NCBI RefSeq assembly: GCF_914767665.1
Contig: NC_059507.1
Location: 20,276,718 to 20,340,717 of the forward strand
Direction: 5' to 3'
Source: Harmonia axyridis
Taxonomy: Eukaryota > Arthropoda > Insecta > Coleoptera > Coccinellidae
DNA: 64,000 nt
The notes beneath the pieces are model-generated. The model did not search any database, had not been told where the DNA came from, and saw only the letters and a program-made list of their open reading frames with translations. Within the stretch, counting starts at the first letter, position 1. Each line of letters opens with the position of its first letter. A program made the position numbers and the translations under genes. Below, piece after piece: positions 11,640-24,699 of the stretch.

Positions 11640-13240
11640 ATAAAAAATAATTCGCATGAATACATAGTTCATGATTGCATCATAAATTGGTAACTAACTT
11701 ATTATCAGAAAGTAAAGAATTTTTCCATTTGCTTTGATGTTATGTTTCGCATAGTTATGAATGAATAAGCGAAAACACAAAAAGGATCATAATAGTTGAT
11801 ATAATAATATTGCAGTGTTTTTTCTTCCAACAATAATTGTTCGGCTACTCCTCAACGGCCTATGTATATGCACATAGGGCGTTGACTAACTTGCTTAATG
11901 GATAATCTGGCGCCATTATACAAGCATCGAACATTATTGAATAACGACTGGAACAAACCGCTCTACGTGGATATCGACACTCCGCCTAATCAAGTGCAGC
12001 ATGCAATATCGCAATGAGAGGGCCTAAAACCGCAACGGGACACCCTCTAAATATGCCAGGAACCCAGGGGCACTTGCAACACTATTTCAGGCCAAGAGGA
12101 AAGTTTACAACCACCATAAAAGTCAAACATAACCCCGCGTGACAGTTAGACAAATCTACGTACATTTCGCATTATTCAACGTAATTGAATTAGTTAGTTT
12201 CCACGTACTCTCAACGCAGATTCTGGTAAGTTGCATGTTACTGCTGAATTTACTGTTGAACACTATCCGTTGTGGCCTGAAGAAAGACGGTTGGACTCCC
12301 ACAGTAAGTACATTCGAATGTTTCAGTTAAATAAGTATTAGTTTAGGATGCACACTGTTTGCCTTGGAAGCTTTCACGATCACGTTTCAGCTTTAAATGA
12401 CAAATTTCAGCTTTACGGCGTGGTTTGAGTTTTAACGATCTTGCTTAGTTCGGCACAATTCTCTGTGGGATATTTACCCCAGACAGGCTATTGCTTCATC
12501 GAAAACTGCATAAGATATTTGAATAAAAACACTGCTGTCACATCAAAGCTATTTTGTTCATAAATGGTTGAATAAATAATAGAAATTATCATTAATGTAT
12601 TCAATTATTTATTTATGGTAGATTTAGGTAGAAAACTGTAGAACGTGTCACCGTAACATCTGCTGAACAAGACCGGCGCCAGTAATTTTGGCGCCTGAAA
12701 CAGAGAATTTTTCAGCGCGCCTGCTGAAAAAGCATTAATAACAAAATGACCTTTCCCATAACAAAACAACTTCAATAACGATAGTCAAATTATCATAACT
12801 ACAAGCTTATGACATTTCATCTAAAACATATGCTGCAGAATATTGTCACTGGGATAAAAACTTGCTTTTAATTGAAAAATGAACTAAAATTGAACACAGA
12901 TAAGATTTGATCAAACAAATCACCACGATAAAAGTTTTGTGAAATCCAACATCATTGTTGACTTTCGATTCCGTAAAATTGTGAGCAATCTTCCAAGGGA
13001 TGAATAATGCAAGAATAGGAGATATAGAGATCTCCTCAAGCAAATATATCACAGCAACCATATGAATAAATATAACATAAAAATAATAACCCAAAAAAAA
13101 ATAAATAAATAAAAAGAGGAGTCATGTATGACTCCTCTTTTTATATTTCGAGGGAGACACCATTTCTCCAAAATTGCCTAACACTGGAAGACGTATTTAA
13201 AAATTTAATTGTACGGAATGGGGTATAAAATTCGACATCT
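11640..13240. other. Non-coding sequence with part of dispersed repeat B
   Basis: No gene seen. At about 12655-12790 lies a copy of the start of dispersed repeat B (shared with 55925-56095: GCGCCTGAAAC-like text, then CTGCTGAAAAAGCAT, then CATGACC-like text). A short hairpin at about 13110-13145 repeats GAGGAGTCAT inverted. Confidence 0.45.
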
Positions 13241-13244
13241 CACC

Positions 13245-13545
13245 CATCTAAGATTTGTCGATGATATTATACTCATAAGCAACACAGTGGAAGATCTTCG
13301 GGAAATGTTAAGTCAGTTGAAGGTGGACTCGAAGAGGGTAGGCTAAAGGATGAATGTGAGCAAAACCAAGGTAATGACTGAACGGGATGTTAAGATTGAA
13401 ATACAAAGTGGTGAAATCGAAGAAGTCAACGGGTATGTTTTATACCTGGGACATGCGATAACACTGGGCAAACAGAACGAAACGGCAGAAATCACGAGAA
13501 GAATCCATATGACTTAGGCCGCAGTGGGAAAACGTAGAAAGTGTT
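13245..13545 (+). pseudogene. RTE-like reverse transcriptase fragment
   Basis: One plus frame reads HLRFVDDIILISNTVEDL (catalytic FADD block as FVDD), then KVDSKRVG, stop, RMNVSKTKVMT, then a YVLYLGHAI block, then ITRRIHM. This order matches the palm and thumb of RTE-clade and related LINE proteins. Two in-frame stops are present. No flanking endonuclease was found; a related C-terminal piece lies at 47.5 kb. Confidence 0.75.
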
Positions 13546-13559
13546 CTAAGAAATCCAGA

Positions 13560-14430
13560 CTCCTTATGATAAATCGAACATCACCCTATACAGAGGGTCA
13601 CAAAAGTAAACCTGAACACGTTCACCATGAATTCCGAAAAAAATCCCTATTTGTATATAAACAATAGCCCAAATATGCTACGTTTTGTATTTACACGGTG
13701 TTGAAGTTCATCTAAATATAAAAAAAAACACCAAAATTTATCTAATAAGATTTAATACAACCAACATTGCTGCAAATTTCGTCCATTACTTCTGATGCAC
13801 GCTTCTGAGTGTCTAGTTATCGGGTTAACGACGTTGAATTGTGCAAAATTTTGCCTTATAGTAAGCGATGCCGAACGTTATAAACTGTACTGAAATTGTA
13901 AGGTTCTGACCGATAGAAATGTCCTCACAACAAACCAGATACGAGTATATAACTGGTCGATAAACATTAGAAGACAGCAATATTCATCAACGTGTCAATA
14001 CCAAATAACAACATATGAGAAAAGGAGGTCGAAAAAATGTCAAAATATAGGGATCTCGTGTTTCTGAAAAAGCGCCAGTAGAGAATGATATCAACGAGAA
14101 CTATCCCAATTAATATCTAAACAACTGAAATAGTACCAAAAATCTCATGATCAATATCAAACAGCTGAGATTTTGTGAGTAAATATGTTATATAATGCAA
14201 AATGGCAGCAAGAATGGTAGAAAAATTCTTGGGAAGCAACATACAGGCCAAGGGATCGGCTCGATCGCATGGAAGAGGATCAGAGGACTACAGGGAGCTC
14301 TATATTTCTGATAATTTAAATGTCCGGAATTTAGTGAATGATCCTCTTCTTCTTCATATTCTTCTTAGTGCGGTGCTTATCCAGCCAAACTGAGGCCCAG
14401 TGGCCCATTGTTCATCCGCATCGTTCTGGA
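13560..14430. other. Non-coding sequence, nothing recognised
   Basis: AT-rich sequence without a supportable ORF or repeat. Confidence 0.5.
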
Positions 14431-14435
14431 GAGAC

Positions 14436-15590
14436 TCAGATCCTCAGACACGCAGACAGAAATATCGAGAGCCTGGCAGGAGTGGTCCCTCTCAGCATAG
14501 GAATAGTAGGTGTTGGATTTCCTAGGTGTGTTAAACTCAAGCCTATTAAGTCACCATAGTTGAATATTATGTGTTCGACCGTTTCATCAGTGCTCCTGCA
14601 CCAGCGGCATAGAGAGCAGCTCGTCAATCCCATTCTCTTCAAACGTTTATTGAACAGGTGGTCAGTCAATGGGCCTGTTACCAGACTAAGTTGTTTCCTC
14701 TCTAGCAAAGCGAGTATTTTAACCTCAGGGTGCGAGGATGGTCTCTCCATGAGAATCCCCTCCGGCTCCTTGCTTAGCCAGTGTATCTGCCTTATCGTTA
14801 CCAGGTATCTCCGCATGGGCCGGACACCAGATTACTTTCAAAAAGTTACAAGCACCCAGCTCACCTATAGCTTTCCTGCACTCCTCTACTAATGAAGAGT
14901 CAACTCTAACGTCGGATAGAGATTTCAGAGTTCTCACTGTCACAGCATAAGTAAATGTGTTCGCCAGAGTATCCTCTGCGAATATTCTCTAGCGCGCAGA
15001 CTAGAACTGCATATAGCTCAGCTTGCAAAATGGAACAGTCCTTTCCAGAGGGATACCCTGATTGAAACGAGGTCCCACAATTCCGGCACCAGACCCTGTT
15101 GATGTAACAGAGCCGTCAGTTAACCACGTGGGACTTTCCAGTCTAAGGAGCCTAGTTGAATAAGACCATAGGTCTCTGTCAGGTACAACTACCTTGTATG
15201 GCTCGTTGAAGCAGAACCTAGTGCCCGCTCGGTCACCTCTTTGGAGAAGGGGAGCGTAAGCATCCTTCACCATTTCGAGAGCCCTTGTGTGCCCAATGAA
15301 GAGTCCTCCATCACGCCATTGTCCCTGCTTCCAGATTCTGAAAGCTATTTTCATAGCCACCTCCTTCACAACAAGATGCAAAGGAGGGAGACCTAGCAGG
15401 CACTCTATCACTGATGTAGGGGTTGATCTCAGAGCGCCTGTAATACCTAGAGAAGTTCTCCTCTGGCATTATAGTGCTGCAGTTACTGGACTTCTCCTCC
15501 ATAGAAGGCCACCACACCATAGAGGCGTAGGTTAGGATAGGCCTCACTATGACAGTATACAGCCAGTGCATAATGTGCGGTTTGATACCC
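14436..15590 (-). pseudogene. Non-LTR retrotransposon fragment: RT thumb and RNase H
   Basis: Minus-strand frames read MHWLYTVIVRPILTYASMVWW (RT thumb), a frameshift near 15400, then ECLLGLPPLHLVVKEVA, then RNase H with TDGSVTSTGSGAGI (first Asp), a shift at about 15000, TVRTLKSLSDVRV, and VIWCPAHAEIPGNDKADTLA (the PxHxxxxGNxxAD block). A C-terminal zinc-like segment CSLCRWCRSTDETVEHIIF follows. The domain order fits LINE clades that carry RNase H (I, R1, Loa and related). It is truncated at about 15600 and carries at least three frame disruptions. Confidence 0.85.
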
Positions 15591-15599
15591 TCAGTGAGG

Positions 15600-16660
15600 G
15601 TGATAAACTAGACTGTGAGGGAAGTTTTATCTACTACGCTGGTAGGCTTAAGCTTTTATTTCCATATGAAGTATAATACAAAAGAAATTCAAATCTATAG
15701 TTTCGATATTGAACCCGTTGTTAACGTATGGCGGTTTACTCACGGGACACTGTGTATACTCAATATCGAAAAACTTATCCAAAAAAAAACTACGCGATAA
15801 TTCACGGTTCAGGAACACCCTGTGTGCGTCTGAAAAGCAGGAAATCCGTCCGACCGGCACTCGAGCGAGAAAAACAGCGGATTTAAATGAACTTTTCAAC
15901 CCTAAAACATCGTTCACCACCCGGAACAACAGGCGAAGGTATGCGCCACAATTTTCCGGCACTTTTCGAGGCGGCCACGAGCGAACCTCCGAAGAATGAG
16001 GAAAAATGCGTCCGAGGGACGGGTTGAGAAGGAAGGGGTAGTGGAATTCTTGAAAGACGATGAGACCTTCCGGCCCACTCCAGGCATTCTAACCCCTTGT
16101 CACTTTCCAGAAAGTTTAATAACTCGAATTCCTGGATTCCGCAAAGATTGGGCTTCCGGAGCCGGCTGAGAAAGCGGAACTAGATTAGCGAAACGAGTAA
16201 TCATGAGGGTGAAGTCGAAGGAGTTCTGCTTACCGTTCTGTTAGTCTAATTACGTGAGTATGTTGATGGGAAGAAACGGGAAAATACAGTTATGATGAAT
16301 GAAAAACAAAGTGAGAGGAGCTCACATAAGAATGTGCAGATAATTTTACGCAAGTATTTGTTTGACTTGAACCTCACTTGGAAACCCATTTGATTGATAT
16401 TGAACACGAATTCTAATTTTCACTATTTGAATATGTAAATGATGAGTAGTATATTTCATTACCAGTCCTGAAAGTGAGCTTTTTTCCGTGTGCGATCGAC
16501 CCGTGATGTGTGAGGCGATGCATCACACTGGACGTCGGGCAAGCACGGAAACAGTTATTTTCCCAAGCGGAAAGTGGTACTTTTCCGCACGAAACTGCCG
16601 TTGACCGAACGACGCTTAGCGGTGTTCGGTCAAACATTTGAGTGCACGAATACTTATTTA
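15600..16660. other. Non-coding, GC-richer island at 15.8-16.25 kb
   Basis: No gene seen. The part at 15830-16250 is GC-richer and more complex than its surroundings and includes GAAAGTTTAATAACTCG near 16114, close to a motif in the islands at 6.76 and 30.75 kb. Candidate conserved non-coding DNA; no function can be shown. Confidence 0.35.
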
Positions 16661-16679
16661 TAATACAAGTGCAGAAGGC

Positions 16680-16960
16680 ATTGATAATCTTCCACGAGTT
16701 CAAAATTCAAAAACGAGCCACGAAGTGGCGAGTTTTGGAATGAACGAGTGGTAGAATGAGCCTTCTGTACGAGTATTATACATTATTTTCTCTAATTCAT
16801 TGCATTTTCGTTGTAATTAATGAAATATTTCCATAAATATAATTTAGTGATTTTTGCATTGAAATATGTTGGTTGGCAGAACTAATTTCTTTAAGGCAAA
16901 TTGATGAATTGACAGATAAAGCCGTGGCGGAAAGTTTGGAGTACCAATATAGAATAATAA
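16680..16960 (+). repeat. Dispersed repeat C, copy 1
   Basis: Contains CCACGAGTTCAAAATTCAAA, the short palindrome-like CGAGCCACGAAGTGGCGAG, GAATGAGCCTTCTGTACGAG, ATTATTTTCTCTAATTCA and TTGGTTGGCAGAAC in order. The same landmarks occur at 28365-28620 and 28690-28950. No coding content is supported by comparing copies. Confidence 0.7.
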
Positions 16961-16999
16961 AATATAACCATGAAAACTGTGCGTTTCTGATATATTCTC

Positions 17000-19070
17000 G
17001 CACGATTTTGTTCTACAAGATGTGGAAGAATGAACGGAATAACCACAGAATTAGAGAAAGATATTTTCTGCAAGAGTTAGGAACAACATTTTTTCTACAA
17101 GCGCTTGCAATGAATCGAAATTCAAAAAATTTTATTAAAAAGAGTTGCTCTTGGGGAGATGCGCTGAATCATTTCCTCACAACGATTTTTGCAGTTCACG
17201 TAATCAGCAGCACTCAACTCTTGAACAAGCATGGTTTTATACTGGAGATCGGTTTACATTTCCAAAGCTATTGCATGGTTTTGGTGAATGCTCGACTGCT
17301 ACTCGAATTTTCCGGTGTTCTTACCGTTCTCGGTCGTCCATGTCCTGGCCCTCATCGTGCACTTCCTGTTTCCTCAAGTTGACGAACCCAAGTTTTGATT
17401 GAGCTTTCAGAGAGTACTGAAACGTCCCTATACTAACCTCTGTCGTGGTTTGAGAAGAAGAAGAACTGAAACGTTGACAGGACTGCCGAAATGCCCGATG
17501 AATCGCGATCACAGAATAGTTATTTTCGCAAACGGCAAAACCTCGATGCACTCCTGTCCGAATCATGGTACTGAATAAAAACTACTCACTCTAAGAACAA
17601 AAAGACTCCTTCCGCACCAACCTGCCCTCACCACATCCCGAAAAATGACCTGTCAAAACTCAATCCTACTAAATCCTGTCAATCGGCTCTGGCACACATA
17701 GATTAATAGGGTAGGCTTATGTAGATAAAGCAAAGGACTGCTTAATGATGATATATCACTACCATTCAATTCGGAGCTTCTAGTTTCCAATAAATTTCTC
17801 AAAAATAAACATTTATTTCATAAAGTTCATTTGAATATTTTAATCACTACGTTCGTAGAGCTTACAAAGGAAATAATTAAGCAAAGAAAACCTTCACCTC
17901 TGCTAACAAGTGCTCCGTCTAATTCACAAAAAAAGATCTTGAATTAAATTTGGCTTTGAAATTTAAATAAATCAATTATCATTTTGATATAACAGTGAAT
18001 TTTTTTAACCACTCCGTTTGAAGTTCTGTCAGTGGCCAATGCATTTCCATAATCATCTTGGCTGCAGGATGAATTTTTTTGTAGCGTAAACAGTCGTATT
18101 CAGAATCAGAAATAAATATTTAGAGATAGAGATATTATTATAACTGTCGCGACCAGTGGCGAAAATTAGTGAAATACTTCTTAATTTACTTTAATTACCT
18201 GATAAATTTTTCGATCTGGTAACGTAGCTTACATTTTGACAAAACGGATTCGAGTGTCTCAAGGTCATATACCTATTCTCCTTGATTACCCAATCTTGTA
18301 TTGTCTGAGGATGTGATCTCGTATGATCGCGAAACCTGTCACTGATTATGAGTGAAATAGATCTTTCCTTTTGAAGAAGCAGCTAAAACTCGCGTTGTAA
18401 ACTGAAAACCCCAGCAACAAGTGAACAATCCAACAAGGAAACCGAAAACAAACTTCCCAGCATCTCATCCAGGAAGTTACCAGCATCAACATCTCCGACT
18501 AACTCAACCGACATACGTTCTGCCTGACCTCCTCACTTGTCACCGGCATTAAAAGACCATCCACAGCGTGGCGGGACCATAGACACAAATCCCTCAGATA
18601 AATCGAATCGGATCATCTATCAGATTTCGGATGTCGTCACAAACCCGACCGAAGCGAAGAAATGGAGTCTGTCGATGCATTTTATCTTCGTAGAGACGTG
18701 GCTCCGGTGGTGTAAAAAGGTTTTCGTCCGCTCGAGACCGAGATGAAGGAACTGGTGTACGACCTTTTCTGATTCCTCACTTTATTCATTCGTTGGAAGC
18801 TGATCGTGGACCGTTGTCGAAGTGATATCTTATTGGCCATCTGGTTTCGAGATATCGTTTGTTTCTATTCTGAACACTGGAGCGGAACCTTGAAATTTGG
18901 AGATATTGAAATGTTCCCGTTGAATTCTCGTGAAAAGTTTTTCTCTGGACTAGTAGAAGCCACTCCGAAATACAAGTAAGGTATCAGCAATATACTTCCT
19001 TTTAATTACAACTCTTCTTTCTTCTTCTCTTCATTTTTACTTATGAACATAGGTCTAATTCCTATAAAGT
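17000..19070. other. Non-coding sequence, nothing recognised
   Basis: No ORF with family motifs and no clear repeat. The part at about 18380-18960 is GC-richer and non-repetitive. ORFs of up to 169 codons at 16873-17382 overlap dispersed repeat C and are not supported. Confidence 0.45.
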
Positions 19071-19077
19071 TTATGTA

Positions 19078-20461
19078 CAGGGTGGGCACATTTCGATGTT
19101 TTAGCACTACAACTTTTAAACCAGATGAGATAGACAAAATCTGATACCCCATTTTCGGTCTCTTTTTCTGAGAAACTAACAAGGGTAGTATTCATTTTTG
19201 GCCATTTTCTTTTGTTTTCGAGTTATAAGCGAAAATTGGAAAAATGGAGATATCGAAAAACATTTAAATCTCCGCTAATACTGATGATAGAGCTCTGAGA
19301 TTAAAACATTATACATGCACTTTTTACGTAGAATCCAGTGGCGTTCTCGTATTTTCGAAAGTGTTTCTATTTACGCAGCTATGACCCAAAGTTTTGTTTT
19401 TTCAAAAGGGAACACTAGATTTTTGTTTCATTTACTGAAAGCTTGATTTTTTCTGATTTCAAAAATATATAACATCAATATAAATAATAGAAAATGGCCA
19501 AAAACCTCTTTTCACCTAAGAGTCTCAATATTTGTATGGTTTCAACTGTTGATGAACACAGAAAAATTGAGCTCTCTGTAACAAGAGCAGTGTCCTTCCG
19601 TCAATCTGATTATTTCTATTCTTTTCCCTTATTTCTACAAAATTCGAATCAAAATATGTTTTATAAATTTTTGATCTAAAAATTGATTTGGAAATAAGGA
19701 AGAAACCACAAAATCGAATTTTTCAATCGAAAGAGTTGTATTAAGTTGCATGTATCAGGAGATTATTTACATAGGTCTCCAGAATCAAAACGCACAAGTA
19801 CCAATCCATTTTAAACAGCGTATGAAACAATGCATATATGATTGAACTCAACAATTTAATTACGAAGGGACAAACAAGAAATAATATTTAACCTAATAAT
19901 GACAACAATTGCACAAAGCACAGTCGACACCTCTTCTCGATATTTCAATAGATGAATATTTGAAACTGTGTTCAAGCTACCTAGGAAACTTTTTCCAAGT
20001 TCGTTTATCTTTTCGAAACTATTTGTATGAAGTAAATATAGATTCGAATTTTGTAGAAATAAGTGAAAAGCATAGAAATAATCAGGAAAAAATAAGCTTT
20101 CAAAAAATGGCACAGAAATATAGTGTTCCCATTCAAAAAAACATAACTTCGGGTCATAGCCTCGTAATTAAAAACCCTTTTGAAAAGACGAGCACGCCGC
20201 TGGATTCTTCGTAAAAAAGTGCCTGTATAATGTTTTAATTTCAGAGCTCTATAATCAATATCAACGCAGATATAAATGTTTTTCGATATCGTCATTTTTC
20301 CAATTTTCGCTTATAACTCGAAAACAAAAGAAGGTGGCCAAAAATGAATACTACCCTAGATAGTTTCTCAAAAAAAGAGACCGAGAAGTGGGTATCAGAT
20401 TTTGTCTATCACCTCTAGTTTAAAAGTTGTAGTGCTAAAACATCGAAATTTGCCCACCCTG
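19078..20461. mobile_element. 1.38-kb foldback DNA element
   Basis: Ends are CAGGGTGGGCA and TGCCCACCCTG, flanked by TA on both sides (19076-19077 and 20462-20463). The arms (about 19078-19660 and 20040-20461) are inverted copies; shared landmarks include ACATCGAAA-type ends, TAAAAGTTGTAGTGCTAAAA, AACTCGAAAACAAAAG-type text and TTTCTACAAAATTCGAATC. The left arm has about 135 bp extra (roughly 19465-19600), so something was inserted there or lost from the right arm. The loop encodes nothing recognisable. Confidence 0.85.
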
Positions 20462-20639
20462 TACACAATTGTCACCACCAGGTTTAGGGATTCATCAAGC
20501 CAAGTAGCTTGATATTCCAACTACGTTACTTGAAAAACAAGCTTGTGAAAAATTACATACTTGAACTCAACTTGATTTGAGATATTTATTGCTTGACTTG
20601 ATGAGCACGACGCACATCATATATTTCAGCGAGCTTATG

Positions 20640-21165
20640 CGCGCTTAGACAAAATTAGGGTGTTCCCGAGCTCCGAGAAGACTGGAGCGATCGGCAGCAG
20701 TGGCGAGTAGAAATGACTAATCTCTTCAATTAAGCAGAAACTTTCAATTGGAAATGAGATCAGGTAGATTTGAAATTTATTTATCCCAAGCTTTCTCGAT
20801 TGCAACCGGTCTACGAATATAAGACGGATGTATCTATGATAGCACAGGTAACCAATATAAAGGTGTAGATCTAATAGTTCCACTGCTAATAATTATCATA
20901 GCAACATTAAGCTTTGCATCAAATTCATGAACATGAGCACTAGAAAGCAGAAAAACAGTATTCAGTAGCAGAAAAAACCAACTCCAAAGCAGCCGTACGA
21001 AGAGTTCTGGCACCAGCACCCCATGATAAATCAGCTAATTGCCGATGAATGTTATACCTCGACTACAATTCCATGCGTATATTTTCTGTGGGCCTTGAAA
21101 TTCAAAGAAGAATTAAGTTTAACTCCAAGATATTTAGGGGTATAATTATGATTCAAAACGGAATA
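20640..21165 (-). pseudogene. LINE reverse transcriptase thumb fragment
   Basis: Minus-strand frames read NHNYTPKYLGVKL-like text, then LVPELFVRLLWSWFF (altered LRTTALALCYSAAEY region), VHEFDAKLNVAMIII, SGTIRSTPLYWLPVLS, and later RLQSRKLGINKF. This is the thumb region of a jockey-like LINE. The same stretch occurs inverted at 28975-29400. Frameshifts are present. Confidence 0.75.
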
Positions 21166-21299
21166 ATTGGAAGTTACTTTCACTTTTCTATATTCTTCTT
21201 GATTATCCGAATTTCTGAAACTTCTATTTTGTTTGGATTAGGACATAAACTCCACTTAGAGAAATAATATTCCATAATTATTTTAGCTTCAATCAATCA

Positions 21300-22900
21300 A
21301 TCAAGTAGTTTCACTAACTCCTAAATCACAATTTCAAAACACAAGAGCATAGCTTTATTTTTCAGTTAGGGTAGTCAGGGATATCAAACAAGTATAAATT
21401 GAAAAGTATGGGAGACAAAATCGATTATTCAACGTTTTGAAACTACTACTTTTGTCATCAACAAAACACGAAGTTTCCTGTCAAATAACATATTGTCAAT
21501 CAAAAGTAAGAGTCAGAGGAACATTTTTTCAATCAAACGAAATATTTTTCCACATGGTATATGTAGAATGTAAAGACGCAATTATCACTAGAATGTGCTA
21601 AAAAGCTTAATGTCAGTGCTTTTCTTGTGATATTATGATTTTTTATTTCCATAATCCTCATAATGAGGTCAACACAAAATTTTACATGAAGAAATTGCTG
21701 TTTTGTATTTACTTACAAAATCTCATTTAGGTGGGATCTGTTCTTACTTACGATATCATTAAACCATTTTTTCGATATTCTGCTCGAGTTTTTTATGTTG
21801 GCATTTTAAAAGAAAAATAACCAATTTCCAGTTTTATGTGTGATATTCACTCGATTGACCTGGTGGCGCCATTTGCCACTACCACCTAGTTCCTATTCAA
21901 ATACAAATACTACTATCCCATCTGTGTTGAGGAAGTTGCTAGAAGATTGCTTGCAAGTTAATTCATAGGAAAAATATTTCATTTTGAATATCAAAAATTC
22001 AGGGCTGAAACGGTTAGATGACTTTTTGAATGCACTGTTGTTATTGGTCACCAAGGAAACCACAGCATGAACATAACTTGATGTTTTTGACAGGAATTCG
22101 GGATATTCAGGAAATAATCTAGGCCTATATCTTTCGACAAAGGTACAAGTGTGAACTCCGAGGGTGTGTTTTCATCCGTAGGTACTTTATTTCTACGAAT
22201 TAATAATTCATTCTTTACGTTCCGTTCGATACATAAGTAATATCAAATCAAGTAATGCAAACATAACCAACATAGGAACAGAAAATCGGTTCATATGCCC
22301 GATTATATTAACCTCTGATCGTTCAGAATATTTGATTTATTCGGTACAAATTGGACATTCGATTGACATTAATGTTGGAATTATTTGTACTAGAATTCAG
22401 GCATCGAATCCATCACACCTGGGAATAGTCGATATTTCTCTATGTATGTACAGGCTAATTCAATTACTACAACGTCAAAATAAATACGTCAGTGGATTTT
22501 CAGATTCGAAATCGAATTTCGCGTATATTATAATATATATTCTCAGGCATGTACCTTGTGACCTTTCGGTATTCCAATAAAGTACATTTCGATCCATCGG
22601 AATGATTGAATTATTTGTGAGGTGTCATCGCACTAGTAGCTATCCAGATAATTCAATTATCCCCACGTCAAGTTCGACAGGTTCGTAGCTTCAGGGAATA
22701 AATCATATTTTGCATCTATTAATTCATAGGATTTTAACGAGTTTCTGTTTAAATTATTGAATGATGAGCCAATGAACTAGCATAATAGATTTTCGTCGTC
22801 GCTAATGAAGATGAAATCAGCATTGCCACAGGAAATTGAATCTAAAAGTAAATCTTACATTTTTATATGGTTTATTTTTTTTTATGCAATATAAACTGGA
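21300..22900. other. Non-coding sequence, nothing recognised
   Basis: AT-rich sequence without supportable genes or repeats. Confidence 0.5.
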
Positions 22901-22910
22901 CAAACATATA

Positions 22911-23330
22911 CAGGGTGTTCCTAAATTGAACGTACAAACGTAAAGGGGAGATTCCTTAAGTGAGTTTAAAAAAAAAGTCCCATAAACATGGGGTCGCAAA
23001 CGTTTCGTTTTCGAGATACAGAGTGTTGAAGTTTGAATTTTTTTCAAGTTTTTTTCTCATAGTATCTACATTTCACAAGATATTCAACTGAAATTTGGCA
23101 TAGATATTACATTTGAGAGTTCTCACCACGTGACATGGCAATTTCGATAGAAGATCTACAGGGTGATATTTTTTCTGGAACACTGCCACCTGTTCTTCAG
23201 CAGAACTTTTTTTTGGTGAGCAACTGTTAATTTGAAAAAATGTAAAAAGAAGCTTTGTTCTTATACTAAACTTTTCGTTCTTCTGTAGTTTTGTCGTATC
23301 TACCAACGATTTCGAGAAAAAAAAATTTGA
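22911..23330 (+). mobile_element. MITE, family A, 3'-truncated copy
   Basis: Starts ACAGGGTGTTCCTAAATTG, contains CTACAGGGTGATATT and TAGTTTTGTCGTATCTACC, and is cut at about 23330 where RNase H sequence begins. The same landmarks occur on the minus strand at 7813-8443. Confidence 0.75.
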
Positions 23331-23334
23331 ACGA

Positions 23335-24142
23335 TTCTCTCGAAATCACTTCACCAATAATTTATACTGATGCTTCGAAAACGGAAAATGGTATTTCAAG
23401 TGCAATATTTGTGGAAAAAATATCCCACTCATGGAACCTTCACCCAGCCTCAATATTTGCACTGCAAAAATGTATCCACTGTGGCAAGCATTAAAATACT
23501 GCGACTTATCGAACAACACCTCTTATGTAATATGCACAGACTCTAGAGAAGATTCGGAATCCCTTTATTAGTGACAGTCTCACTTCTCAGATTCAAGCCT
23601 CCTTTAAAAAATAATCAAAAACTGTTGTATTTGTCTGGACTCCTTCACATTCCGGAATTCTAGGAAATGAAATAGTCAACCAAACAGCTAGATTAACAGT
23701 GACCGGAGATTATGATAACAACTTTGTAAATACAATCAACCAATCTGATCTAAAAGCTTATTACAAGGAAAAATTTATTATGGAATGGGAAACCGACTGG
23801 AACAGAAGCAATGCCAAGTTAAGGGCTATCAAAAGTACCTAACGAAAGGAAAAAAAAATCAGCTTCTTGGACGTGCGAAAGATGTCTCTCTGACTAGATT
23901 AAGGACAGGACACAAATCTCACATCGCTCTACTTGCTACGTGGAATTCATCAACCAAGGTCAGAAGATTGTAATCAGGTTTTCACAGTTTATCATATATT
24001 GGTAGACTGCAAAAAATACCAAAGTATATGCAATGAATTGAATCTGATTGATACAATTGAAACTATTTCAATGAAGGAATCCAAACATGATGAAAAAGTG
24101 ATAAGATTCTTAGAAAAGACACATTTGATGGAAAAAATATGA
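23335..24142 (+). pseudogene. LINE RNase H and C-terminal fragment
   Basis: Frames read TSPIIYTDASKTENGISSAIF (RNase H first Asp), HPASIFALQKCIHCGKH, a region with stops, VFVWTPSHSGILGNEIVNQTA (PSHxxxxGNExxN, last Asp changed to Asn), then WETDWNRSNAKLRAIKS, a LTRLRTGH segment and a zinc-like C-terminus (CNQVFTVYHILVDC). This is the RNase H plus C-terminal end of an I- or R1-related LINE. Four or more stops or shifts are visible. It is fused upstream to MITE A. Confidence 0.85.
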
Positions 24143-24149
24143 TAGGTTG

Positions 24150-24620
24150 ATATTGTTGATATTCTCGTATGATTTTATTTTGATTGCTTCCAATTCTAGT
24201 CATATTCAAAAGTTTTCATTCCAGTCATGCTTTTACACCTTTTATTCCAGTTATATTATTTATGTTTATTTATTTTTTCATTTATTTATTTATTTATACA
24301 CTTTTTATTCTAGTCATCTTTTTTTTATACACTGTGTTTGTGAATTTGTTTGCCGATGTGTCCATAGTAGGTCTCTTTGATTGAAATCGGCATATCTCTC
24401 TACAAGGCTAATGACTGTAGTAGTCGATGTCATCAACAACAAAAAAATACATCTTTTTGGGTGGAAGTGAGGAAAAACTTAAAAATTGAATAATTTAGTT
24501 ATAAAGCATATTAATATCGAATAAAGGAAAAATCTATATTATAAAGAAAAATTTCATGAGGTGGTGATAATATAAAGGCATATTAAGTTTCAATTTTTTT
24601 ATATAAGCAGATAGACACTC
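24150..24620. other. T-rich non-coding sequence
   Basis: TTTAT-rich stretch at 24255-24330; no gene seen. Confidence 0.5.
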
Positions 24621-24624
24621 CCAA

Positions 24625-24694
24625 CTACTTCACAAAATCAATTGCAATTGATTTTGTGAAGTAGCTTATTTACTTTGTAGTAAATAAGCTACTT
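24625..24694. repeat. Double palindrome
   Basis: 24625-24664 is a perfect 40-bp palindrome (half-site CTACTTCACAAAATCAATTG). Its last bases also start a second hairpin: 24659-24674 (AAGTAGCTTATTTACT) pairs with 24679-24694 around the loop TTGT. The two structures share GAAGTAG, so they would compete. Confidence 0.9.
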
Positions 24695-24699
24695 TACAC

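Noticed and set aside
15709..15999. 96-codon ORF with basic product
   Set aside because: No family features; lies in a non-coding GC-richer island.
16873..17382. 169-codon plus-strand ORF
   Set aside because: It opens with a non-ATG start, overlaps dispersed repeat C, and the other copies of that repeat do not keep the frame.
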